Source: Variovorax sp. Root318D1 (GTDB taxonomy: Bacteria > Pseudomonadota > Gammaproteobacteria > Burkholderiales > Burkholderiaceae_C). Taken from it: a stretch of DNA of 64,000 nt. The DNA lies in the NCBI RefSeq assembly GCF_001424835.1, contig NZ_LMCQ01000020.1, forward strand, positions 306,306 through 370,305, given 5' to 3'. The notes beneath the pieces were generated by a model. That model saw only the letters and a program-made list of their open reading frames with translations, did not search any database and was not told the DNA's origin. Positions 54,821 through 62,300 of this stretch are shown here, piece after piece; the stretch's first letter is position 1, and every line of letters starts with the position of its first letter. The position numbers were made by a program, and so were the translations under genes.

Positions 54821-54960
54821 AAGCTGGTCGTGCACCGTGCGACGGCTCGCACCAGGAGGAGGTGACGGTGCGGCTGCGCATCGACACACCGATCGAGGTC
54901 GACTACCACAAGCATGGCGGCATCCTGCCGTTCGTGCTCAGGCAGTTACTGGCCAGCTGA
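54821..54960 (+). pseudogene. Diverged copy of the acnA 3' end (junction of the secretion island)
   Basis: These 140 bases match the last ~46 codons of acnA (52618-52755) at roughly 90% by eye, including CATGGCGGCATCCTGCCGTT. The copy has a one-base deletion near the start and a 3-base insertion, so its reading frame is broken. It ends with two extra residues before TGA. The differences are mostly at third codon positions, which suggests a related acnA from another strain rather than a fresh duplication. It lies 22 bases after the YfcE-like gene and 20 bases before the virD4 stop, exactly where gene content changes. Confidence 0.85.
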
Positions 54961-54979
54961 TGGCGCAGGGGCGTCGCTC

Positions 54980-56644
54980 TCAGATAGACAAGACGGGGAT
55001 TGGCACCTTTTCTTTCAGCCGCTGCGTGAAGTAACTGTCCTGGTAGTAGCGGATCTTGTCGCACTTGACCGGATGCGGAATGCCTTCGTAGAGGAAGACC
55101 TCCGTGTCCGGCCCCATGGCCTTTAGCTCCTGCGGCAGCATAAGAGCGCGGCGCTCTTCGGACTCGCTGCGGCTGGTTTCCCTGCCTCTGGTCACGTTCT
55201 GTTTGCGCACCGTTGTGTAGCCCAGCATGTCGGAATAGTCGTTGGCGTCCTGCTGCTCGCGCGGCGCGTAGATGATCTGCAAGGCGTGGTTGGTGATCAG
55301 GGTGCGCGCCACTTCCTTGCCATAGGTGGCGTCCAGTTGCGCCATGCTCTGGATGATGGGCAGCAACCGCATGTTGTAGCCCGCCATGTAGCTCACGGCA
55401 TTGGCGATGATGTTCACCTTGCCGATGCTGGTGAACTCGTCCATCAGCAGCAGGCACTGGTGCTTGAGCGCCTTGTTGTTTTGCGGCAGCTCCTTGGTGT
55501 TGACATTGATGAGCTGGCTGAAGAACAAGTTGACGATCAACCGGCTCTCAGCGAGCTTGTTGGGCTGGATGCCGATGTAGATCGTCATCCTCTTCTTGCG
55601 CACATCAGTGAGCAGGAAGTCGTCGGCACTGGTGGCCGCGTCGAGCACCGGGTTGATCCAGGCGTTGAGCGGTTCCTTGAAGGTGCCCAGGACCGAGGCG
55701 AAGGTTTCCGCCGCCTGGGACAGAAGGTTTGAGAAGGCCGACTGCGCGTTGCCGCTCAGGAACGGCGATTGCGCCAATTGCTCATAGAACTTGCGCAGGT
55801 CGGTGCCGTCACCGGAAGACAGTTGGTAGATCTGTCCCAGCGTGCGCGTGACGCGGTACTGCTCAGAGATGTCCCGGTCTTTTTCGTCATCCCACCTTTC
55901 GAACAGGTAAAGCGAGAACGCCATGAATGCGTTGCGCGCCTGGCTGACCCAGAACTTCTGGTCGTCCGCACCGTCCGGGTACAGCATGGCGGCAATGCTC
56001 ATCAGGTCCGACACGCGAAATGCCGGGTCACTGGAGACGTAGGTCAACGGATTCTAGCGATGGGACCGTCTGTCTTCCGCAAAGGGGTTGAAAAGGTAGA
56101 CCTCCTGCCCCTGGCTCGCGCGCCACCCGCTGGTGAGTTCGTAGTTCTCCTGCTTGATGTCGAGCACCACCATCGATTCCCCGTACTCGAGCAGATTGGG
56201 AATGACGATGCCCACGCCCTTGCCCGAGCGCGTGGGGGCCGCAAGAATGACGAACTGCTGGCCCGGCAGGCGCACCAGCTTGCCGTCGAACTTGCCGACC
56301 AGAATTCCGTTGCCCGCAGGTTTGAACATGCCGAACTTGCCGAGGTCAGCGCCCGTAGCGAAGCGAGCGTCTCCGTGGATCGAAGGGGCGAGCAGTACGA
56401 GCAGACCCAGCCAGAGCAGCATAGGCGTTCCAATTCCGATATAGCCGGCCAGATGTATTTGCTGCGAATAGGTGCTGTAAGCGGGGAGGTCGATCGCTTG
56501 CCAGTAACCCAGGTAGGTACTCCAGGCCAGCACTCCCGTATCCAGTTTAAGAAAAAAAAGGGCGAGCCAGCCTGACAGGTAGAGCCCTGCTGAAAGCGCC
56601 GCAAAGAGGGCTAGGGCTGCGCTAGCCTGCTTGGTCTTGGTCAT
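54980..56644 (-). pseudogene. virD4: T4SS coupling protein VirD4, interrupted by one amber codon
   Basis: VirD4 is the hexameric inner-membrane ATPase that recruits substrates to the type IV secretion channel. The frame is 554 codons plus stop and continuous, apart from TAG at 56056-56054 (codon 197). The part before it has two membrane helices (about 8-31 and 68-88) and Walker A APTRSGKGVG (136-145). The part after it resumes in the same frame with NPLTYVSSDPAF and has Walker B LLLMDEFTSIGKV. The codon stands where RWNPL is expected, so TGG to TAG (Trp to stop) is the simplest change. No other lesion was seen. Sequencing error, recent inactivation and suppression are all possible. Confidence 0.88.
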
Positions 56645-56735
56645 CGAATATCACTTGCATTTCACACGATACGCATTCGATTTTTGGTCTTGCGATAAGG
56701 CCAGAAATCGCCATTTTCTTTCTGACCAGCACGCA

Positions 56736-57176
56736 TCAAGGAGGGTTTGATCCCCAGTAAAATTCCGAACATCTTTTCACGCCTTGGCCGTGTGCCCCTT
56801 GAGATGTAGTTTCGAATTTCATGATGACACCTTTAGCGTCGGAACTGATCCACAGCTTACATTGATCAAGGCCGTTGCGCGTCTGGTAGTAATTCGTTGT
56901 GAGCAACGTGTTGCCGCTAACCATTTGGGTGTTTGAACCCGTATAGGCGTTATAGGTGAAGCCTTCCGCCCACACCCATTCGTAAAACATCGCGCCATTC
57001 TGGATGGACTCTACCCTGCCATTGGGCTTTCCCCATTTCACCATAGCTTCGTTGATAGGGCGACCGATCCAGCGGCTTTTGGCAACGGCTTCCGGGATCG
57101 ATATAAGATGACCGTCTGTCCCGCAAGCGGTTAAAAGCACAGCAACGGTCGCTATAAGATATTTTTTTATTCTCAT
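56736..57176 (-). CDS. Lipoprotein, orphan immunity candidate
   Basis: The 146-residue protein has a lipoprotein signal (MRIKKYLIATVAVLLTAC, Cys18) followed by a small domain with RWIGRPINEAMVKWGKPNGR and four further aromatic-rich strands; two more Cys occur near 107 and 137. I do not recognise a family with certainty. It sits directly after a virB6 remnant, the slot that holds an immunity gene in the neighbouring modules, with no effector after it. An orphan immunity lipoprotein is therefore inferred. A VirB7 role is less likely. Its base use is more AT-rich than the core genes. Confidence 0.7.
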   Translation of the reverse strand: MRIKKYLIATVAVLLTACGTDGHLISIPEAVAKSRWIGRPINEAMVKWGKPNGRVESIQNGAMFYEWVWAEGFTYNAYTGSNTQMVSGNTLLTTNYYQTRNGLDQCKLWISSDAKGVIMKFETTSQGAHGQGVKRCSEFYWGSNPP

Positions 57177-57241
57177 TGACTGCTCCCTTGTTAATGAAGA
57201 TATTAAATTTTGAATCGCGCGATGGACTGCTGCTTAAGACT

Positions 57242-57490
57242 TTATTGGTGGCGGATGTTTTTAAAGTAATGGTCAAAGTGAGTAGTGGTTGAGGGAATTG
57301 CACCGTCCTTTTGCGCGGCCGCTGCGACGGCGGCCACGACGTTGTAGGTCATCTGATCGGCTCCGCCCAGCGCGGCGATCAGCGAGGCACGGCCTATGGC
57401 GGCCACGTTGTCGGCGCTGTTGCTGGCGTTGAGCCCCTGCGCCCCTGCGAGGGCGGCCATCGCGGCCGCGACGTAGCCAGGTGATCCTTG
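57242..57490 (-). pseudogene. virB6 remnant (module 3)
   Basis: A short frame encodes AMAALAGAQGLNASNSADNVA and IGRASLIAALGG, near-identical to the virB6 remnant at 60809-61345. At the DNA level about 80 bases (57365-57445 versus 60974-61054) are nearly the same. After this the frame runs into unrelated AT-rich sequence and stops at 57242. It has no start region and no further VirB6 domain, so it is a broken piece. Confidence 0.85.
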
Positions 57491-57499
57491 TACAAATCT

Positions 57500-57535
57500 C
57501 TACAGCAGCGCGTAATCCGTGGACGTGATCGGCAT
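57500..57535 (-). pseudogene. 12-codon stub of an effector gene start
   Basis: ATG 57535 begins MPITSTDYALL and then meets TAG. The lipase effector at 60042 begins MTITSTDYALL. About 36 of 40 bases around the two starts agree (57500-57540 versus 60007-60047). The stub follows the candidate immunity gene 57577-58314 by 41 bases and abuts a virB6 remnant. It is best read as the start of a deleted effector gene. Confidence 0.8.
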
Positions 57536-57576
57536 TGGATTTCGTGGACATCGACGGTGTACGGAGCAGTTGTCAT

Positions 57577-58314
57577 TTACTCGCCTTTAGCGGCCCGGTA
57601 GACGGTGCTGACCCGCTGTGCGGCTTGATCGAGCAGCGCAGGCCATTCGCCAGCAGGGCGTGGCGTGGGCCCCTCGCATGTCTTGGCGTTCTTAATGGCG
57701 CACTGCATGCGCAACATGCCATAGGAGGCCGGCCAAGTCGGGTCGTAGTTGATGTGCTTGGCGGCGATATTGTCGCGGGCATCTTGGATGCCGGCCTTGA
57801 CCGCTGCGGCGGCCTGATTAGGCTGCTCCTTCATGAACCGGACAAAGTCCCCAGTGCTCTTACCAAAGGCGAGCGTAAAAAAGGCCTCGTTGTTCGAAAT
57901 CTCGGCCCGGCCACTGTCGTCCCCGAAGCGCAACGCATCGTACCAACCCATCGTGGCCTGCGCGGCAATGATTCGAAGCATTGCGTCGAAATGCGGCGGC
58001 TTTTGCTGCAACTCCTTGGGGATGTAGAAGACCTGAAACAGCTCCATCGTCTCTATTGGCGTTAGTTCGCCCTTCTCGACGGCAGTCAAACGCGAATCAA
58101 AGTCGCGAAGCGCGCTGGCGTGCTGCGCCCGAGTGGCTTTCTCGTCACTAATTGCCGTGATGAACGCGCGAGTCTCCGCGCGGCGTACCTGCCACGCGTT
58201 CTGGAGAGTTTGCCCCCTGACAATCTTGTCCTGCGCGTGGACGGCAAGGGGTGTCATGAAAACACTGCAAAGGACTCCGAGAGCGATGCTCGTAATGTGT
58301 GTTTTTGATTTCAC
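57577..58314 (-). CDS. Exported protein, candidate immunity protein without its effector
   Basis: The 245-residue protein has a signal peptide (cleavage near VHA-QD, residue 28). The rest is helical and includes RAETRAFITAISDEKATR, HFDAMLRIIAAQATMGWYDA and WPASYGMLRMQCAIKNAKTC. I do not recognise a named family. It is periplasmic, lies between an effector gene and an effector stub, and occupies the slot of an immunity gene, so an immunity role is inferred. It is intact although its own effector is reduced to 12 codons. Confidence 0.78.
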   Translation of the reverse strand: MKSKTHITSIALGVLCSVFMTPLAVHAQDKIVRGQTLQNAWQVRRAETRAFITAISDEKATRAQHASALRDFDSRLTAVEKGELTPIETMELFQVFYIPKELQQKPPHFDAMLRIIAAQATMGWYDALRFGDDSGRAEISNNEAFFTLAFGKSTGDFVRFMKEQPNQAAAAVKAGIQDARDNIAAKHINYDPTWPASYGMLRMQCAIKNAKTCEGPTPRPAGEWPALLDQAAQRVSTVYRAAKGE

Positions 58315-58527
58315 TTCAAACTTCCTAGCGTTTCAAAAATCTGAGCGACATCGTCGCTAGAGCGCTTCCCTCACGACAACGGGCGTTGTGCGCTACGGGG
58401 ACGAGGGCACGCGTGCGTGCCCGGCTTGTGCAATCCATCTATCGAACAGGTTGCTTGCAAGCAAAATTGCTGACGGGTGTCGCACTGCACATGGCATTTC
58501 CGGTAAATTGTCTTGTGAGCTCGGGAC

Positions 58528-60042
58528 TCAGCGAGACGTCGCCGGAGCCTCTTGCATCTGAATGGGCTGATTCACCTGCTGTGCTTGGGCATGCACCTCG
58601 GCCAAGGCCTGCGAACTCTGCGCAAGGGGCGTGTTCAGGGCTGCCACCGTGTCCACGGAGATCGCCTTCGAATGCGCGTTTCCGAGCTTGCCCTGAACGG
58701 CAATGATCTTTTCGCCGCTGGTGCCGCCCAACTCCATCAGGTCGATGCACTTCATGCCGGCGAATTGCGCCTTCACCGCCACGTGGCCTGCGGCGTTGTC
58801 GGTCTGGTGATCCGATGGGCGGCCGAACTTGGCGTCGATGGCCTGCATGCCCGCTTGGGCCTGCTTGAACATGGCATTGCCGGGGTGGGCGGGCTGGTTC
58901 AAAAGCAGCGCCGACGGGATGAGCTTCTCAAGCTTGTCCACAGCGCGGGAGGTGCTCTCGCGCACCGCTTCACCTGCTTGCCCCAGCGCTTGCCCGGCCC
59001 GCTGGGCGCCCGTGATCACCTGCTCGCGCGTGGCATCGTAGGTGCGCTCGGTCGCGCGACTGGCCGCCTGTGCGCCAGAAATGACCGCTTTGCCCATCGT
59101 TTCGACCGCATGGCTGATGGTCTTCGCACCTGAAACAACCGCAGTGCTGGTCGCGTCGTAGGCCTGCCCCACGGCATGGCCGACGGCCGTCACACCTTGG
59201 CCGACTGCCTGACCGGTCTGCACCCCGATTTGCAACGGAGCGGACGCGATAGCACGGGCCCCATATACGTCGTCGCGGTAGCGATCGATCAAGCCTTGAT
59301 GGGCGTGATATCGCGCTTCATTCTCCCGCGAGATGATTGAGCGACCCAGTGTCTTTCCGTCGGACACGAAGTTGTCGACGAAATGCGCGCTGAAGTCGGT
59401 TGCCTTGGCGGGATTGCGCACACTCAGAGCGCCGCCACCGTCGCGGTACCCGGCCTTGCCCAGCGTGTCGATATCCTGCTGGACCGCGTAGACCCGCACC
59501 TCGCCAAAATGCGCACTGGCTGCGCTCACCGCATCGCCTGCGCGGACGTGGTTGGAGACTTGGTGGCCGCCTTTCGGAACGCCATGCACCAGCCCGGCGG
59601 CGCCGTAGGCGTTGAAGGTCTCGCCCTTAAGGCCGAATCTGTGGGCCTCCAGTTGGGCCAGCGTGCCTCCCAGCGAGTGGCCGGTCACCGTGACATTGAT
59701 GGACTTATTGTTTTCTTGTGCATCGGCCGCCGCCTGTTTCAGCACACTTTTCGTGAAAGCTTCGGCATCAGCCACTTGCGCGTTGACGCCCGCCAACGCC
59801 ATGCCGGCATCGACGATTCCGTCGTGCACCGGCTCGCGGCCAAACTCGGTGCCGCGAAAGGCAATGACCACCTCGCCCGTATCGACCCGCCGGTAGGCCG
59901 TTGCCTGAAATCCAGTCCTCGGGTTGTCGGCATGGTCCTCGACCCGATACGTCACATTGCCCAGGACGACTTTCTTTTTACGCTCATGATCGGTGTATGA
60001 ATCCTGTGCCAGTAGCGCGTAATCCGTGGACGTGATCGTCAT
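58528..60042 (-). CDS. T4SS antibacterial effector: class-3 lipase head with XVIPCD tail
   Basis: The 504-residue protein has no signal peptide. Residues ~1-230 are an alpha/beta hydrolase of the class-3 lipase type: FRGTEFG, then VTGHSLGGTLAQLEAHRFG with nucleophile Ser123. Residues ~265-370 are Ala/Gly-rich amphipathic repeats (GQAVGQGV, GHAVGQAYDA, SGAKTISHAV). Residues 386-504 match the tail of the glucosaminidase effector (HPGN, FGR.SD..TDNAA, AVQGK, TPLAQSSQA) and end Gln-rich. This tail fits XVIPCD, the VirD4-binding signal of X-T4SS effectors. It is likely a phospholipase toxin for target cells. It overlaps its immunity candidate by 4 bp. Confidence 0.87.
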   Translation of the reverse strand: MTITSTDYALLAQDSYTDHERKKKVVLGNVTYRVEDHADNPRTGFQATAYRRVDTGEVVIAFRGTEFGREPVHDGIVDAGMALAGVNAQVADAEAFTKSVLKQAAADAQENNKSINVTVTGHSLGGTLAQLEAHRFGLKGETFNAYGAAGLVHGVPKGGHQVSNHVRAGDAVSAASAHFGEVRVYAVQQDIDTLGKAGYRDGGGALSVRNPAKATDFSAHFVDNFVSDGKTLGRSIISRENEARYHAHQGLIDRYRDDVYGARAIASAPLQIGVQTGQAVGQGVTAVGHAVGQAYDATSTAVVSGAKTISHAVETMGKAVISGAQAASRATERTYDATREQVITGAQRAGQALGQAGEAVRESTSRAVDKLEKLIPSALLLNQPAHPGNAMFKQAQAGMQAIDAKFGRPSDHQTDNAAGHVAVKAQFAGMKCIDLMELGGTSGEKIIAVQGKLGNAHSKAISVDTVAALNTPLAQSSQALAEVHAQAQQVNQPIQMQEAPATSR

Positions 60043-60647
60043 TGGAATTTCTCCCTGGCAGTGAGCGTTGTTGAGAAGGTGTTCTTCGATTCATCGCCAA
60101 AATCGGATCGTTCCGCATTGCCACCGTTGACACGAGGATGGCTGTCCTTCTTCGACCTGGCGTCCTCGCTGAAGTAAGACCGATTGTTGAAATAGCGGGT
60201 GACGGACTTGCTCGCCAGAATGTCTTTCAGGGCGATGGCGTGGGCGAACGCCAGATTCCCTATCTGCAGATCGAAGTCAGCGAAGGGCATGGACCAGCGG
60301 CAAAGGCCCAGTCCGAAGTAATCCTCGTCCTGCAACCGGTCGACATAGAGCTCACCCCTGTAGACCTTGTCGCTCACGCGGGTCAGGGCCATCGGGATAT
60401 GCTTTCTTGGAACTAGCGTGGCGCCGCTGAAAGGGGTGAGCGGTACGCAACTACTGTTCTCTACTTCATAGCCAGCGGACCCCTCCACGGCATCGAACGG
60501 TCCCGGTGCACCCTCGATGGTCAGGGTGATTTCATAGCGCATCTTTGGATGCGGATTGAGTTTGATATCGGGTTGTTTCATGGCTTGGCCGCAAGCGGTG
60601 GTGGTGATTGCAAGAGAAACGGCGAGTACTGCGATAAGTCGTTTCAT
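60039..60647 (-). CDS. Lipoprotein, candidate immunity for the lipase effector
   Basis: With ATG 60647 the protein has 202 residues and a lipoprotein-like signal (MKRLIAVLAVSLAITTTACG, Cys19). The mature part contains YEITLTIEGAPGPFDAVEGS, two further Cys and FGLGLCRWSMPF, suggesting a beta-rich periplasmic domain. The stop overlaps the lipase effector start (ATGA), the tight pairing typical of immunity and toxin. No enzyme motif was seen. A role in protecting the periplasm from the lipase is inferred. Confidence 0.82.
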   Translation of the reverse strand: MKRLIAVLAVSLAITTTACGQAMKQPDIKLNPHPKMRYEITLTIEGAPGPFDAVEGSAGYEVENSSCVPLTPFSGATLVPRKHIPMALTRVSDKVYRGELYVDRLQDEDYFGLGLCRWSMPFADFDLQIGNLAFAHAIALKDILASKSVTRYFNNRSYFSEDARSKKDSHPRVNGGNAERSDFGDESKNTFSTTLTAREKFQ

Positions 60648-60652
60648 GGTGG

Positions 60653-60750
60653 CTATTGAATCCGCACGGGGGTGCTGCAAACTTTGAGAGCGGTGCGGCA
60701 GTTTCTGTCGCCTGTTCCTTGGCTGCCCCTTCGGTACGCATATCTGTCGC
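60653..60750 (-). pseudogene. Remnant of a DUF4189 gene 3' end (module 2)
   Basis: The reverse strand here ends with codons for CSTPVRIQ and TAG, matching CSLPVRTR at the end of the DUF4189 protein at 62958. About 30 codons upstream the match continues (AGATATG..CGT..GAAGGG), but with small indels that shift frame. It lies between a virB6 remnant and an immunity-effector pair, the same relative place as the intact gene. Confidence 0.7.
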
Positions 60751-60808
60751 TAAGCCCCGGATGCCTTTTTGTCATCGCCCGCAATTGCTCCGTACCGATC
60801 CTGCCAAA

Positions 60809-61345
60809 CCAGAACAAGGTGCCCAGCCCGTATTTGAGCCAGCTCCAGAACATCTGCTCGGTCACCTTGAACATCAGGCACATGATGAAAATCGGCCCGA
60901 ACCCGATGAACAGCGCCAGCGCCACCTTGTACATGAGCAGCATGGCCGCAGCCGTCATCGGCGGGCCCGCCACGCCCAGCATGGCGATCAGCGAGGCACG
61001 GGCTGCTGAGGCCACGTTGTCGGCGCTGTTGCTGGCGTTGAGCCCCTGCGCGCCGTCGATGGCGGCCATTGCCACCGCGGTGTAGACCAGGTTCTTGTCG
61101 ATGACCTTCTCGGGCTTGTCGTTGCTGCCGGTGACCAGGCCATTGATGCCCGAGGCCATGGTGTCGGTGAAGAAGGTTTGGATGTTGGAGCCGCCCAGGG
61201 CCATGGTGGAGGCGGCGATCAGGATGAGGGTGGTGCGGCTGGCATTGACCACCAGCCCCATCATCGGCTCGCGCGACTGGCCCGTGAGGATGCGAAAGCC
61301 CTTGGTCGGGATGATGAGCGAACGGATCGGTGTTGCGGCTCTCAT
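60809..61345 (-). pseudogene. virB6 remnant (module 2)
   Basis: These 179 codons encode the hydrophobic VirB6 core: LVVNASRTTLILIAASTMALGG, a linker, AAIDGAQGLNASNSADNVA, then two membrane segments ending FIGFGPIFIMCLMFKVTEQ. Its last ~20 codons (FKVTEQMFWSWLKYGLGTLF) align with the first codons of the virB6 gene at the right edge (FKQTESLFHKWLLYGIGLLF). After that it loses homology. The ATG at 61345 is internal to VirB6, so the N-terminal region is missing. Confidence 0.85.
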
Positions 61346-61382
61346 GGGCGCTGGCGGGTGACTTGGCTTATGAATCTGAGGC

Positions 61383-62300
61383 TCAGCGAGACATCGCAGG
61401 CGCAGCTTGCTGCGCGGCCGGCTGGTTGCTGCTGTGCTGAGGGGCATGCTGCTGCGCCTGCTGCACAACTGTGAATGCCTGCGAGCTTTGAGCGACTGGC
61501 GTGTGCATCGATTCCACGGTCGGCACATCGACCAACTTGGAAAGCGCAGCGCCCGGCTTCCCTTGAATCGCGAAGATCGTGCTGTTGTCGTTGCCGCCCA
61601 GTGTCATGTGATCGATGCGGGTCAGGCCGCCGCGCAATGCGGCCACTGCGATGGCGGCCGCGGCGTTGTCGGTCAACTGATCGGATTTGCGGCCGAACTG
61701 GGCGTCGATCTCTTGAAGGGCGGACTTAGCCTGTTTGTACAGAGGGTTGCCTGGATGGCTTTCTTCCGTGAGGGAACCCGGCGTCGCCGCCTTGATGGCC
61801 CGCTGCATCGTCGGACCGTGGTAAACGGCTGCCAACTGTTTGGCATATTCCGGATCCGTGGCGTAGCCGGCCTTCTGCAGCGCAGTGGCCTCCTTTTCGA
61901 GGTCTCCCTTGGTCCCTAGGTCGAACAGGCCCGACTTGGCGTAGCGCGGATTTTCCTGGAGGAACTTCACACGGTCGTTCAGGGCTTTTTCATTGGAGTC
62001 ATAGACGCGGAACTCCGCATCCACCATCACCTTCTTTCCACCCACGAATTCCGGAACGCTGAAAGTCTTGGTGGATCCGTTCCAGTCAGACGACGCCTTG
62101 ATGTTGAAGAGGTTGTTGGTACCAGGCAGCACTTTCTCGCCCCAACCCGTCTCCAATGCGGCCTGCGCCAGGATCAATTCCTTGGACATGCCAGTTTGCT
62201 GTGAAACCGCAACTGCCGCAGGGTGCAGATCCACAATGAACTGTTCCTTGCCACTCAGTTGTGCTGCCGTGGCCATTGCCGGTCGATTCTTTTCGCTCAT
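61383..62300 (-). CDS. T4SS antibacterial effector: glucosaminidase (GH73) head with XVIPCD tail
   Basis: The 305-residue protein has no signal peptide. Residues ~20-165 form a FlgJ-like glucosaminidase domain with catalytic Glu50 in AALETGWGE and NNLFNIKAS. It would cut the glycan of target-cell peptidoglycan. Residues 182-305 are the shared tail (HPGNPLYKQ, FGRKSDQLTDNAA, GLTRIDHM, FAIQGK, TPVAQSSQAF) with a Gln-rich end. This matches XVIPCD, known from Xanthomonas T4SS effectors. The start overlaps the immunity candidate by 4 bp. Confidence 0.88.
   Translation of the reverse strand: MSEKNRPAMATAAQLSGKEQFIVDLHPAAVAVSQQTGMSKELILAQAALETGWGEKVLPGTNNLFNIKASSDWNGSTKTFSVPEFVGGKKVMVDAEFRVYDSNEKALNDRVKFLQENPRYAKSGLFDLGTKGDLEKEATALQKAGYATDPEYAKQLAAVYHGPTMQRAIKAATPGSLTEESHPGNPLYKQAKSALQEIDAQFGRKSDQLTDNAAAAIAVAALRGGLTRIDHMTLGGNDNSTIFAIQGKPGAALSKLVDVPTVESMHTPVAQSSQAFTVVQQAQQHAPQHSSNQPAAQQAAPAMSR

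Noticed and set aside
54980..56644. virD4 read as two separate genes
   Set aside because: Both halves are in the same frame with no missing residues except the TAG codon; neither half alone is a complete coupling protein.
56736..57176. The lipoprotein as VirB7
   Set aside because: In X-T4SS loci virB7 precedes virB8; no virB8 is adjacent here, and the protein follows a virB6 remnant.
61346..61528. Upstream extension of the virB6 remnant to 61528
   Set aside because: This stretch overlaps the 3' end of the glucosaminidase effector in another frame and shows no VirB6 features.
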